Source of the DNA: Gemmatimonadota bacterium
Lineage (GTDB): Bacteria; GCA-2686955
Direction of reading: 5' to 3'
Length of the DNA: 18,384 bases
NCBI GenBank assembly: GCA_002686955.1
Contig: NYZA01000243.1
Coordinates: 1-18,384 of the forward strand
Shown here: in pieces, positions 1-8,195 of the stretch
Position numbering within the stretch: position 1 is the first letter of the stretch
How the letters are laid out: each line of letters starts with the position of its first letter
Made by a program: the position numbers and the translations under genes
The notes under the pieces: model-generated
The model's input: only the letters and a program-made list of their open reading frames with translations
Database searches by the model: none
Told to the model about the DNA's origin: nothing

Positions 1-3000
1 CCGCCCATGAAGAGGCCTTTTCCGACGCTTCGGCGGCCTGGGAGCGGTCCTCCGGTGCGGCCTGTTCGCCCTTCGAGCGCAGCATGGCCAGCAAAGCGAG
101 AGGAGCGACGGGCTTCTGGAGGGTGTGGCAGGACCCGAGTTCGGTGCGGAGCTCTCCTCCCAGAGGGACCATGATCGCCAGTTTCGAGTGGCGGTGCGCC
201 GAGTGGCTTCGCAGTTTCGCCACCGCCGACGCCAGCCACGAGATCCCCTCCCGGTCATCGATGAGGATCCAGTCGCAGGGGTCGCCCAATCGAAGCGCCT
301 CCATGACCGATGCCGCCGTCCGCGCGGTTGCTCCGAGTTGCTCGACCTGCTCCCGCAACAACATTCGCATGGCATGGCTCGAGTCGATGATTAGCACCAC
401 GGTTTCGGGTGGGAGGGGTCGCGTGGGAACCAATGCGCCTCCTCCCAGCTCGACGCGGAACCAGAAGAGACTGCCGCGTCCTCGCGTGCTGTCGACTCCG
501 ATCTCGCCACCCATGCACGTGACGAGGCGCTGGCAGATCGTCAACCCCAGTCCGGTGCCACCGTAGCGACGGGTGAACGAGCTGTCTTCTTGGCGGAAGG
601 GCTCGAAAACCGTCAGCAACGCTTCCTCGTCGATGCCGATTCCCGAATCGACGACTTCGAAATAGAGCCCCACCCTTTCCGGTTCAGCACCCCACTCCGC
701 GCGCACCCGGACGATCACCTGCCCCTCGTCGGTGAACTTGATCGCGTTGCCGATGAGATTCATCAGAATCTGGCGCAATCGATGCGGATCACCGATCAGC
801 GAGACCGGAATACAGGGATCGATCGAGCAGCCGATATCGATTCCTCGCTCGGCGGCCTTTGGTGCCATCAACGAAACGATCGACACCACCAGATCGGAGC
901 AATCGAATCCCGTATCTTCGATCACGGTGCCCCCCGCCTCGATCTTCGATAGATCGAGCACGTCGTTGATGAGTGAGAGCAGGGTCGATCCCGAATCTTG
1001 TATCAGCTCCGCGCACTGTCTCTGATCGTTTGTCAGCTCGCCGTCGATCAGAAGCTCCGCCATTCCGAGCACACCGTTCATCGGCGTTCGGATTTCGTGG
1101 CTCATGGTCGCCAAGAATGCCGACTTCGCCGCGGCTGCCTGACGCGCATCGAGCACGGCCTGCTCGAGCGCGCGATTGGTCGTCTCCAGATGTTCTTCGC
1201 GGTCGACGAGCGCGCGCGTGCGCTCTACGACCTTAACTTCGAGCTCTCGATTCGTGCGTTCGACCCGTCTGATCTTCCGCCGGGCGACCCAACGCACCAG
1301 GACGATCGCGCACGCCGCCCCGAGCACTCGGAACCAGAGCCATTCCCAGAAAGGCGCTTCAACCGTGAAACGAACCCTCTCCGGCTTGAGAGAGGCGATC
1401 CCGTCGCTGTTCAGCGCTTCGACGAGGAAGGTGTACTCGCCTGGAGGCAGATTTGAGTAGGTCGCGTCGTTATCAGCCGTCGGTTCGAGCCAGTGCGGAT
1501 CGAAGCCGTCGAGCTTGTATCTGTATCTGATACCCTCGGGCGATCTCGTGGAGATTCCGACGAACTCGAACGCAACATGATTGCGATCGTAGGCCAGCAC
1601 GAGATCTTGCCGGATCTCGACCGCCTCGTATTCGACCTTCATGCCGGTCAGATGGATCTTCGGAGCAACTGGGTTTTCGCGATCGGCCGCCGCGTTGTAT
1701 CTGAAAGCGCCGCAGATCGTGCCGAACCAGAGCTGATGTTCGGAATCCTCGAAGGTTGCATGCACATTGGTTTCGATACCGGCAAACCCGTCTTCGCTAC
1801 CGAAGTGGGTGAATCGGCCCGGGTAGCCATCGTAACGATAAAGCCCCTTATTCGTTCCCACGAGCACTCGGTCATCGCGACCGACCGCAAGCAGATAGAC
1901 CAACTCCTCGGCGATTCTGCTCGAGCCGACGACATTCGTGAAGCGACCACGTTTGAAGAAGTAGACCCCCCCGTCGTCGGTGGCGATCCAGATCCTCCCC
2001 TTGCTGTCCTCGTCGATTCCGTTGAGCGATAGATGCTCCAGGCCGGCCGATTCCGCGTGAAAAGTGAAGCAACCGCTGTCACCCACGGCGTCCACCCGCA
2101 CGAATTCGCCCAGGCCCAGATCGGAGGTCGCGATCCAGATTCCACCCCGAGTGTCGGAAAAAACCTCGTATACACTCGTGTCGAACGAACCATCCATCAG
2201 TCGATAGGACTGAGTTGTTCCCAGCGTGCTGTCGGACGAGTCGAATGAGAAAGGCGGTGTGTAGCGAGCGACTCCGGCTTCGAAAAAGCCGATCCAGAGA
2301 TCGTCGCCATCGCCCGGCGCGAGGGCGAGCAGTTGATTGCTGGGCAGCCCCTGGTCTTCGGTCACTTTGAAGATCGACTGATCCTGGGGGTCGAAGCGGA
2401 TCAACCCCTCTCCGTCGGTAGCGAGCCAGAGCAATCCGTCGTCGTCGATATGAATGTCTCGAATGCTGTCGTCCGGCAGGCCGGTCTCGGTCGAGTAGAC
2501 GACGGTCTCGGCACCTCCCTCGCTCAATCTCGCGGGGGTGTAGCGAACGAGTCCGGCCTCCGTGCCGAACCAGAAGCGGCCCTCATCGTCCTCGGCTATC
2601 GCCCAGATCGCGCTCAGCTTCGGGTTCGGCGTATGGAGATAGGCTGTGAACGGACTGCCGTGATACAGCGAGACTCCCTGGCCGTCGGTCCCGAACCAGA
2701 TGTTCCCCTCTCGATCCTCCATCGCGGCCACCACGTCATCGACCGCCAGACCATCCCGAAGCGTGTAGGTGACCGGATCGCCGATCACCTCGTTCACCAG
2801 ATCGGGCCTGAATCTGATGACGCCGCCGCCGAGCGTGGAGACCCAGATCTGCTCCTCCGTCCCTTGCGAAACCGGCGTGATGGCGTACACCGGCTGGTCG
2901 GAAAGACCATGCTCAACGCCGAAAGGCCCCCGCCAGTCGGCGCTGGAGCCGTCCTCTCTCGGGCGCGGGTAGATCGACCCGTCGAGTGTGCCGATCCAGA

Positions 3001-3706
3001 ACGTCCCCCAGGCATCGACGGCCGAGGCGACGACCGGCACATCGGGCGATTCGATTCGAAAGCACCCCTGGGGATTCGCCCCGGGCTCGGTATCCGGGCC
3101 GAGCGGGAGGGAGTAGAGGCCCGAGCGCGTGCCGGCGAAGAGACGGTTGTCGAACTGGAGCAGGGTGAAGACCCAATCCCCGGGAAGCCCCGAATCGGGC
3201 ACGCTCTGAAGCCCGAGCTCGGGGTCGAAGTGCTGCAGCCCATCTCCATAAGTGCCGATCCAGATCCGTCCCCAGCGGTCTTCGAGCAGATCGAGGACCT
3301 CAGCGCCGTATGTGCCCTCCGGTTCCGCGAATGCCTCCCATCGATCGTCCTCGTAGCGGGAGAGTCCCCCCATCGGATGCCCGAACCAGAGCCGACCGTG
3401 CATGTCGACGAGGCCTGCCGAAAAACGGTTGCTCCGCAGCCCATCCTCGACCGTGTAGGTCTCGAACTCCCGTCCGTCGAAACGGGAAAGGCCGTACTCC
3501 GTGCCGAGCCAGACGTACCCATCGCGATCCTGAACGATCGCGCGAATCTGCGACTGGCTGAGCCCGTCATCCACACCGTACTGACGGAATACCGCCTGCT
3601 TCGCATCGGCCCTCAGCGCGGCGGCGAGGCACAGGCTCGTGGAGACCAGCACAGAACGGAATGTCGATCGACGTGTCAGCGCAGAGCCCTCCCCTGGCCC
3701 TTTCAA
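1..3706 (-). CDS. Reg_prop hybrid sensor histidine kinase (3' end beyond window)
   Basis: One-component/two-component hybrid signal transducer at the cytoplasmic membrane. It would sense an extracytoplasmic ligand, often a polysaccharide in this family, and autophosphorylate. About 1235 residues are visible in one unbroken frame. In order: a signal-peptide-like N-terminus (basic RRSTFR, then a hydrophobic stretch ending LRADA); ~residues 35-690 with many Reg_prop propeller blades ([44 protein letters not shown]); a Y_Y_Y domain ~700-765 ([18 protein letters not shown]); one membrane helix ~788-807; HisKA with [11 protein letters not shown]870; HATPase with N987 in [15 protein letters not shown] and GGTGLGL; and a receiver ~1097-1211. 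No ATG precedes the signal sequence. I chose TTG at 3706. A CTG at 3679 has a better Shine-Dalgarno (GGGAGG), so the start is uncertain. No stop is reached at base 1, so a second receiver or an HTH domain may follow. cutA lies 43 bp upstream on the same strand. Confidence 0.9.
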   Translation of the reverse strand, partial: MKGPGEGSALTRRSTFRSVLVSTSLCLAAALRADAKQAVFRQYGVDDGLSQSQIRAIVQDRDGYVWLGTEYGLSRFDGREFETYTVEDGLRSNRFSAGLVDMHGRLWFGHPMGGLSRYEDDRWEAFAEPEGTYGAEVLDLLEDRWGRIWIGTYGDGLQHFDPELGLQSVPDSGLPGDWVFTLLQFDNRLFAGTRSGLYSLPLGPDTEPGANPQGCFRIESPDVPVVASAVDAWGTFWIGTLDGSIYPRPREDGSSADWRGPFGVEHGLSDQPVYAITPVSQGTEEQIWVSTLGGGVIRFRPDLVNEVIGDPVTYTLRDGLAVDDVVAAMEDREGNIWFGTDGQGVSLYHGSPFTAYLHTPNPKLSAIWAIAEDDEGRFWFGTEAGLVRYTPARLSEGGAETVVYSTETGLPDDSIRDIHIDDDGLLWLATDGEGLIRFDPQDQSIFKVTEDQGLPSNQLLALAPGDGDDLWIGFFEAGVARYTPPFSFDSSDSTLGTTQSYRLMDGSFDTSVYEVFSDTRGGIWIATSDLGLGEFVRVDAVGDSGCFTFHAESAGLEHLSLNGIDEDSKGRIWIATDDGGVYFFKRGRFTNVVGSSRIAEELVYLLAVGRDDRVLVGTNKGLYRYDGYPGRFTHFGSEDGFAGIETNVHATFEDSEHQLWFGTICGAFRYNAAADRENPVAPKIHLTGMKVEYEAVEIRQDLVLAYDRNHVAFEFVGISTRSPEGIRYRYKLDGFDPHWLEPTADNDATYSNLPPGEYTFLVEALNSDGIASLKPERVRFTVEAPFWEWLWFRVLGAACAIVLVRWVARRKIRRVERTNRELEVKVVERTRALVDREEHLETTNRALEQAVLDARQAAAAKSAFLATMSHEIRTPMNGVLGMAELLIDGELTNDQRQCAELIQDSGSTLLSLINDVLDLSKIEAGGTVIEDTGFDCSDLVVSIVSLMAPKAAERGIDIGCSIDPCIPVSLIGDPHRLRQILMNLIGNAIKFTDEGQVIVRVRAEWGAEPERVGLYFEVVDSGIGIDEEALLTVFEPFRQEDSSFTRRYGGTGLGLTICQRLVTCMGGEIGVDSTRGRGSLFWFRVELGGGALVPTRPLPPETVVLIIDSSHAMRMLLREQVEQLGATARTAASVMEALRLGDPCDWILIDDREGISWLASAVAKLRSHSAHRHSKLAIMVPLGGELRTELGSCHTLQKPVAPLALLAMLRSKGEQAAPEDRSQAAEASEKASSWA

Positions 3707-3749
3707 TCGGTCACGCCGTGGCGGGGAGTGAGCACTGCCCCGAGAAGAA

Positions 3750-4076
3750 TCAGCCCGCCCGGTCCGCCTTCCCGCAACGCTCGACCCACGCCACATAGTC
3801 GGGATCGCTCTGTTCGGCGTCGACCTCGAGCACCACGATCTCGACGGTCGAGTAGGGGTGGAGCTCACGGATTCGGTCCCCCAGCGCCGCCAGTCCGCTC
3901 CGGGCGACCTTGATCAGGAGGGTGTCTTCGCTCTCCTCCTCCAGCTTGCCCTCCCATTCGTAGAAAGAGCTGACCCCGCCGATCACATTGACGCATGCGG
4001 CGAGACCTTCGCGAATGAGCCGCCGGGCGATCGCTCGCGACTCGGCGGGCGGGCAGTTGCAGAGCACGACATTCAT
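3750..4076 (-). CDS. cutA: CutA family divalent-cation tolerance protein
   Basis: Small trimeric cytoplasmic protein of the CutA1 family, 108 residues, the usual length. It shows the family pattern: an N-terminal strand ([13 protein letters not shown]), the helix ending in GLAACVNVI, the [13 protein letters not shown] loop, DTLLIKV, and the hallmark HPYSTVEIV near the C-terminus. CutA was linked genetically to copper/divalent cation tolerance in E. coli; its biochemical role remains unclear. I chose the ATG at 4076 because homology begins there and AAGGTGG lies a suitable distance upstream. An ATG at 4160 in the same frame would add 28 residues unlike the family and would run into the divergent transporter. 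Its stop is 43 bp before the sensor kinase start, so the two may be co-transcribed. Confidence 0.93.
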   Translation of the reverse strand: MNVVLCNCPPAESRAIARRLIREGLAACVNVIGGVSSFYEWEGKLEEESEDTLLIKVARSGLAALGDRIRELHPYSTVEIVVLEVDAEQSDPDYVAWVERCGKADRAG

Positions 4077-4138
4077 CGGTGGCCACCTTTCTTCCTCGAG
4101 CGCGCCGGCGGGACTTCCCATTGGGCCCTCGAATCTCC

Positions 4139-5497
4139 ATGATTCCATCGATGTTCGCAAGCCAATCGCTCGATCGACTGCTGAGCCGTCTTGGGCTGCG
4201 CTCGACCGCGCAACGGGCCTGGGCGATGTACGACTGGGCGAACTCGGCCATGGTCACGGTCGTCATCACCGCCGTCTACCCTGTCTTTTTCGCCTCGTTC
4301 GCGGCCGCCGGCCTCTCGAACGAGAGCGCGACCCTCCGTCACAGCGTGGCCACGACGCTCGCGCTGGCGATCGTGGCCCTGCTCGCGCCATTTCTGGGGG
4401 CGGTGGCCGACCATGCCCCGGTCAAGAAGAGGCTGCTCGGCGGATTCCTCGGGCTCGGCGTCGTCGCGGTCGGCTCGATGTACTTCATCTCGCGCGGGCA
4501 ATGGCTCTTCGCCTCGCTGCTCTTCGTGATGGCGAATATCGGTGCGAATGGGAGCTTCGTCTTCTACGACTCCTTGCTGCCACATGTCGCTGATCGCGAT
4601 GAAATCGACGCCGTTTCGGCCGGAGGGTACGCCTTCGGCTATTTGGGGGGAGGGATTGTGCTGGGGCTCTGTCTCCTGGTGATCACGAGCCCATCCCTCG
4701 TCGGGCTCCCGGCGGGCGAGGCTATTTCCCCTTCCGACTCGTCTCTTCCGGTGCGTCTCTCCCTCGTCTTCGTTGCTCTTTGGTGGGCGGTTTTCTCGAT
4801 CCCCCTCTTTCGCCGCGTCTCGGAGCCCGACATCTCGCGCCTTCATTCGGGAGCGGTGGAGGTGATTCGGGCTTCAGCGACCGAGTTCGCGCGCACCGCG
4901 AGGGCTCTTGGACGGCACAAAGACGCGTTCAGGATGCTCGTCGCCTTCTTGATCTACAACGACGGCATCGGGACGATCATCCGCATGGCGGCGATCTACG
5001 GGGCCGAGCGGGGAATCCCGAGCGAGGCGATCATCGGCTCGATCCTGATCGTGCAGTTCGTCGGAGTGCCTTTCGCTTTCCTCTTCGGCGCGCTCGCGAA
5101 GAGAATCTCCGCCAAGCGCGCCATCCTTCTGGGCCTCACCGTCTACGCGGGGATCGCCGTACTCGGCTACTACATGAGCACCGCCCTGCACTTTCTGATC
5201 CTCGCCTTTCTGGTGGGGACCGTGCAGGGCGGCACGCAGGCGCTCAGCCGCTCTCTCTTCGCCAGCATGATTCCGCGCGAATCGTCAGGGCGCTTTTTCG
5301 GTCTATTCGCTGTTTTCGAGAAGTTCGCGGGCATCTTGGGGCCCGCGATCTTCGCCGCCATGATCGTCGTCACCGGCTCGAGCCGGGGCGCGATCCTCTC
5401 CGTCATCGCATTTTTCGTCGTCGGAGGCGCGCTCCTCGCGATGGTCGACGTCGAGGCCGGAAGGCGCTCCGCGGCGGATCAGACGAAGATGACCTGA
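4139..5497 (+). CDS. UMF1/Atg22-type MFS transporter
   Basis: Integral membrane permease of the Major Facilitator Superfamily, 452 residues, with about 12 predicted hydrophobic helices in two halves. The N-terminal AWAMYDWANSA segment matches the YDWANSAF signature of the UMF1 family (related to yeast Atg22, a vacuolar amino-acid effluxer). Substrates of bacterial UMF1 proteins are mostly unknown, so none is assigned. Other supporting parts are the cytoplasmic loop after helix 2 (DHAPVKKRLLGG), the central basic loop with RTARALGRHKDAF, and the LSRSLFASMIPRESSGRFFG segment of the second half. The ATG at 4139 is preferred. An in-frame ATG at 4079 would leave only 2 bp to the divergent cutA start and adds an arginine-rich leader unlike the family; ATG 4151 is also possible. 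No strong Shine-Dalgarno is visible. Confidence 0.88.
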   Translation: MIPSMFASQSLDRLLSRLGLRSTAQRAWAMYDWANSAMVTVVITAVYPVFFASFAAAGLSNESATLRHSVATTLALAIVALLAPFLGAVADHAPVKKRLLGGFLGLGVVAVGSMYFISRGQWLFASLLFVMANIGANGSFVFYDSLLPHVADRDEIDAVSAGGYAFGYLGGGIVLGLCLLVITSPSLVGLPAGEAISPSDSSLPVRLSLVFVALWWAVFSIPLFRRVSEPDISRLHSGAVEVIRASATEFARTARALGRHKDAFRMLVAFLIYNDGIGTIIRMAAIYGAERGIPSEAIIGSILIVQFVGVPFAFLFGALAKRISAKRAILLGLTVYAGIAVLGYYMSTALHFLILAFLVGTVQGGTQALSRSLFASMIPRESSGRFFGLFAVFEKFAGILGPAIFAAMIVVTGSSRGAILSVIAFFVVGGALLAMVDVEAGRRSAADQTKMT

Positions 5498-6001
5498 GCC
5501 CCCTCCGACTTGTCGATGAAGTCCATCGCCGTGATCACATCTTCGACCTGTTGAGACCACAGTGTTTGAGCTAGTGGAACGATCTCGGGTGGCCCCACTT
5601 CCGCCGCGACAATTTCGTTGAGGTGATACCCGAATCCGATCTCATCTTCGCTGGCATCCCGAACTTGGGCCAGGTTCTCCATCGACCGTGCGTATTTCTC
5701 TTCGAAGATCCGAAGGATCGACGACGAGTAGGGTGTTCTCCTGCACGTGATTCGCGCCCGACTTCAGCACAGCCGTGGCAACCACCTCGGCGGTATTCCG
5801 ATCCGCCAGATTCCGACAGAGTCGCCAGTGCGTCTTCTTCAGTGGGATCTGCTCGTCAAGGGCGCGCGCGATCTCCGTCAAACGCACAGATCCCCCCGTC
5901 AGCGGGCCGTAGATCGTCTCACGAACGAATCGAGCACCCACCTTGCCCAGTCCGGCAGAGAGCTCCCCCGAAAATCGGTCGATTTGTCCGCGTAGTTTCA
6001 T
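5479..6001 (-). pseudogene. Decayed DDE transposase (frameshifted, C-terminally truncated)
   Basis: Remnant of an IS transposase, probably of the IS4-like DDE superfamily; exact family not certain. The first frame, from ATG 6001, carries an N-terminal helical part (LTEIARALDEQIPLKKTHWRLCRNL) and the first catalytic aspartate region (LLVVDPSDLR). At about 5699 the frame breaks: homology resumes one frame over as KYARSMENLAQVRD and continues through IVPLAQTLWSQ. One extra base near GAGAAATAC, or a two-base loss, would explain it. After LWSQ the expected remainder, with the later catalytic D and E, is missing. The ORF ends in about 20 residues (EDVITAMDF to QVIFV) that do not look like transposase and overlap the last 19 bases of the UMF1 gene tail to tail. 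It cannot encode an active transposase. Confidence 0.75.
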
Positions 6002-6201
6002 GCCGAGCTGCGGTACCACGGCCCTGGGACCTCCGTGCAAGTGCTTGAGTTAATTGGACTTTTCACAAACACTACAATGTCGGAGGTCCCGCCGCACGGA
6101 GTTCCCCCAAATCCACTTGCGCGGCGCTCTAACTCACTGGCGTTCCGTTGGTTAGCTGATCTGGAGGTGGGTTTTTGGGGGAGGTCCTGTCGGAAACAGA
6201 G
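6002..6201. other. Gene-free spacer upstream of the transposase relic
   Basis: No convincing coding sequence. It holds an AT-rich patch (~6045-6080) unlike the surrounding GC-rich DNA, which could be the relic of the IS promoter. The patch is flanked by a perfect 10-bp inverted repeat, GGGACCTCCG at 6026-6035 and CGGAGGTCCC at 6081-6090. No second IS end or target-site duplication was recognised. Confidence 0.5.
6026..6090. repeat. 10-bp perfect inverted repeat around an AT-rich spacer
   Basis: GGGACCTCCG (6026-6035) and CGGAGGTCCC (6081-6090) are exact reverse complements, separated by 45 bp that include the AT-rich stretch TTAATTGGACTTTTCACAAA. It sits just upstream of the transposase relic. 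It could be a terminal or subterminal IS sequence or an operator-like palindrome; the sequence alone does not decide. Confidence 0.5.
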
Positions 6202-6234
6202 AAGCGGCCCCACGCGATTAGCGTGGAGCCGCTT
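6202..6234 (-). terminator. Rho-independent-like terminator of the protease operon
   Basis: A strong stem-loop: AAGCGGC (6202-6208) pairs exactly with GCCGCTT (6228-6234), the stem extends through CCACGC/GCGTGG with one mismatch, and the loop is GATTA. It begins 18 bp past the stop of the downstream protease gene on the minus strand. The bases after it on that strand (CTCTGTTTCC) are only moderately T-rich. Confidence 0.7.
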
Positions 6235-6251
6235 CGAGTGACGGGGTTGGT

Positions 6252-8078
6252 TCAGTCTCCGGTTCCACCCTTGATGATCTGGAAGCTGTCGCTATCGATC
6301 ACCGATCCCGGAAAGGTGCCGATCTTGCCCGTGCCGACGTAGTCACCATCGGCCAGCTCGCCCTCCATCGGCAGGCTCGCCGTGCCGCTGATGGTCTGAT
6401 TGGCCGCCAGGGTCACATCGTGAGGTCCCGAGACGAGTCGCGAGCCACTGATCGTGGCCGTCGAGCCTTCGGCCCAGCCCTGGAAGTTCTGTGTCTGGTT
6501 CGACGTGTTGGTGACCGACCAGTCGAACTCGACCGTTCCTCCTTCGCTGGGCACCAGAACCGGATCGCTGATCGGATCGAGCTCGACAGAGAGCCCGGTC
6601 GCGCCACCCAGGTAGTCGAGAGCGGCGACGACATCGATTCGGCCGGTTCCGTAGGTGTTGTCTTCACCAGCGGCGCCGAGATCGACGGCCGTGTTCAGCA
6701 AGGCTTCCTTGATCTCTTCCGGAGTAGATTGGGGAGATCCGCTCCGAAGCAGCGCAACGGCGCCAGCGACGTGCGGGCAGGCCATCGACGTTCCCGAGAG
6801 GGTGCCGTAGCCGCCTCCATCGACCGACGAGCGAACATTGTCACCGCGCGCCGTGACCTCGGGCTTGATGGTCGAATTGTCGCAGCCGGAGGGTCCGCGG
6901 CTCGAGAAAGAGGCGATGCTGTTGCTTCCCGCCACGAGGGCGCCGACCGCGAACACGTTGGTGTCGCTCGCGATGCGGTCCGCGGGAGTTCGCAAGGTCT
7001 TCGAGCCCGGTCCTTCGTTCCCTGCCGCGTACACGACCGCCGCGCCCGAAGCCTCGCAGTTGTCGATCACGTTCCAAAAAGTGTTGTCGCAATGGGGAAC
7101 ACCGTGCCAGATCGGAGAGATGCCCCAGGAGTTGTTCACGACTGCCGGAACGTCGTCGCTGGTGAAGGGATCGCCGTCGGGATCGGCGAACCACTGGAAG
7201 GCGAGGATCGCATCGGCGATGGTCCGGTCGATGCTCACCCGGTCGATCACCGCCGCGGCGATCCACTCGGCTCCCGGCGCCATACCGATCTGATTGGAGC
7301 CGCTCGAACCGCACATCGTTCCCAGTGTGTGGGTGCCGTGGCTGCCCCACCAGGCGAACTCGACCGGGAAGGTCGTGTTGGTTACCGGGTCGAACCAGCA
7401 CTGCGCCGCGGGCTTGCGGAGCCCGAGGTAACGACTGGCGAAGGCGGGATGATCGCCATCCGCTCCGGTGTCCATGTCGCCGACAATGGTCCCGCTGCCG
7501 TCGACGCCCAGAGCCCAGAGCTCGGGCGCGCGCGTCGAGGCCACACCCTCTTCGATCGTGAGCAAGGTCGGCTGGCCGAATCCCGTGGATGCGCCGGCCG
7601 CCTCGGAGACTGCGTCTACCTCGAGATCATCCACCGGTTCGATCAGCGAGATCGGGTAGTTCGGGTAGACGATATCGACATCGTGGCGAGTCGCCATCGC
7701 CTCGATCGTCTCTTTGGTGGCCGTCACGATGACGCCGTTGGTGATCCACAGGGGCTGGTAATCGAGGACCGCCTCGGTCATCAGGCCTTGATCGAGTCGC
7801 TCCAGAAGAGCGGCCTGGTCCGTGCGTGAGATCTCTCGAAGTCGGGTCACGGCCTCGACATGTCTTTCGTGCAGGTTCTTGCCCTCGGTCTTCATCTCAG
7901 CCACGAAGCCGTCTTTGTCGAGCTGATCGGGGAGCATGACGATGACCCGCACGAGATCGTTCGAGTCGGCGCCCTGGAGCTGCTCCGCCAGGTCGGGGCT
8001 GAGGACTCCCGCGTGGGCGGCCATTGTGGCCGCGCAGAGGGCGAAGGCGGGGAAGTGAGCGCTGAAGTATTTTGGCAT
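6252..8078 (-). CDS. Secreted subtilisin-like serine protease (S8), shorter paralog
   Basis: Exported endopeptidase of the S8 subtilase family, bacillopeptidase F-like, 608 residues. A Sec signal peptide (residues 1-23, ending AAHA before GVLS) is followed by an I9-type propeptide (~24-145, LVRVIVMLPDQ to IVYPNYPISL) and the catalytic domain (~180-490). The full machinery is present: D203 in DMDTG, H247 in SHGTHTLGT, oxyanion-hole N354 in AAGNEGPG, and nucleophile S431 in SGTSMACPHVAG. The last ~115 residues are a beta-rich domain ending in KGGTGD, with no sorting signal. The start ATG has CGGAGG 5 nt upstream. It lies 117 bp downstream of a close paralog on the same strand and is followed by a terminator hairpin, so it is probably the last gene of a two-gene unit. 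Confidence 0.93.
   Translation of the reverse strand: MPKYFSAHFPAFALCAATMAAHAGVLSPDLAEQLQGADSNDLVRVIVMLPDQLDKDGFVAEMKTEGKNLHERHVEAVTRLREISRTDQAALLERLDQGLMTEAVLDYQPLWITNGVIVTATKETIEAMATRHDVDIVYPNYPISLIEPVDDLEVDAVSEAAGASTGFGQPTLLTIEEGVASTRAPELWALGVDGSGTIVGDMDTGADGDHPAFASRYLGLRKPAAQCWFDPVTNTTFPVEFAWWGSHGTHTLGTMCGSSGSNQIGMAPGAEWIAAAVIDRVSIDRTIADAILAFQWFADPDGDPFTSDDVPAVVNNSWGISPIWHGVPHCDNTFWNVIDNCEASGAAVVYAAGNEGPGSKTLRTPADRIASDTNVFAVGALVAGSNSIASFSSRGPSGCDNSTIKPEVTARGDNVRSSVDGGGYGTLSGTSMACPHVAGAVALLRSGSPQSTPEEIKEALLNTAVDLGAAGEDNTYGTGRIDVVAALDYLGGATGLSVELDPISDPVLVPSEGGTVEFDWSVTNTSNQTQNFQGWAEGSTATISGSRLVSGPHDVTLAANQTISGTASLPMEGELADGDYVGTGKIGTFPGSVIDSDSFQIIKGGTGD
6603..7553 (-). repeat. Duplicated protease catalytic segment, copy 1
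   Basis: Region encoding the S8 catalytic domain (from EEG before STRAPELWAL to LDYLGG) that recurs with high nucleotide and protein similarity at 8967-9914 in direct orientation. Long identical peptides include TGADGDHPAFASRYLGLRKP and VVNNSWGISPIWHGVPHC. The copies differ in length by one codon. Confidence 0.8.
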
Positions 8079-8169
8079 CGAGGCCTCCGAAACAAGGAAA
8101 CGCGCCCGGACGCGCGCTTGCGCTGGGTGGGGGGGAGGTGGGGGCCTCGATCCGATCGACCAAGACCCC

Positions 8170-8192
8170 TACGAGGCCATGGTAACCTCGTA
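8170..8192 (-). other. Stem-loop between the two protease genes
   Basis: TACGAGG and CCTCGTA form a perfect 7-bp stem with a 9-nt loop, starting 3 bp past the stop codon of the upstream protease. No T-tract follows on the minus strand, so it is a weak terminator or a processing/stability hairpin. The rest of the 117-bp spacer is GC-rich and shows no clear promoter. Confidence 0.4.
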
Positions 8193-8195
8193 TTC

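Noticed and set aside
2333-3913. Long plus-strand open frame (526 codons) opposite the sensor kinase
   Set aside because: It is antisense to the propeller repeats, has no recognisable family motif, and the minus-strand frame has clear Reg_prop and kinase motifs. High GC produces such open shadows.
5479-5560. Tail peptide EDVITAMDF...QVIFV as an independent gene or alcohol dehydrogenase end
   Set aside because: Only about 20 residues and no start codon of its own; the similarity is impressionistic, so it is kept as a remark on the transposase relic.
6420-7829. 469-codon plus-strand open frame opposite the shorter protease
   Set aside because: Antisense shadow; the composition is Arg/Gly/Asp-rich and the opposite strand has the full S8 triad. 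A similar shadow opposite the paralog (8955-10010) arises because the genes are duplicates.
8099-8150. G-rich run between the proteases as a possible G-quadruplex or promoter
   Set aside because: There is a single long G-run on the plus strand, without four evenly spaced tracts or -35/-10 elements; not enough to claim.
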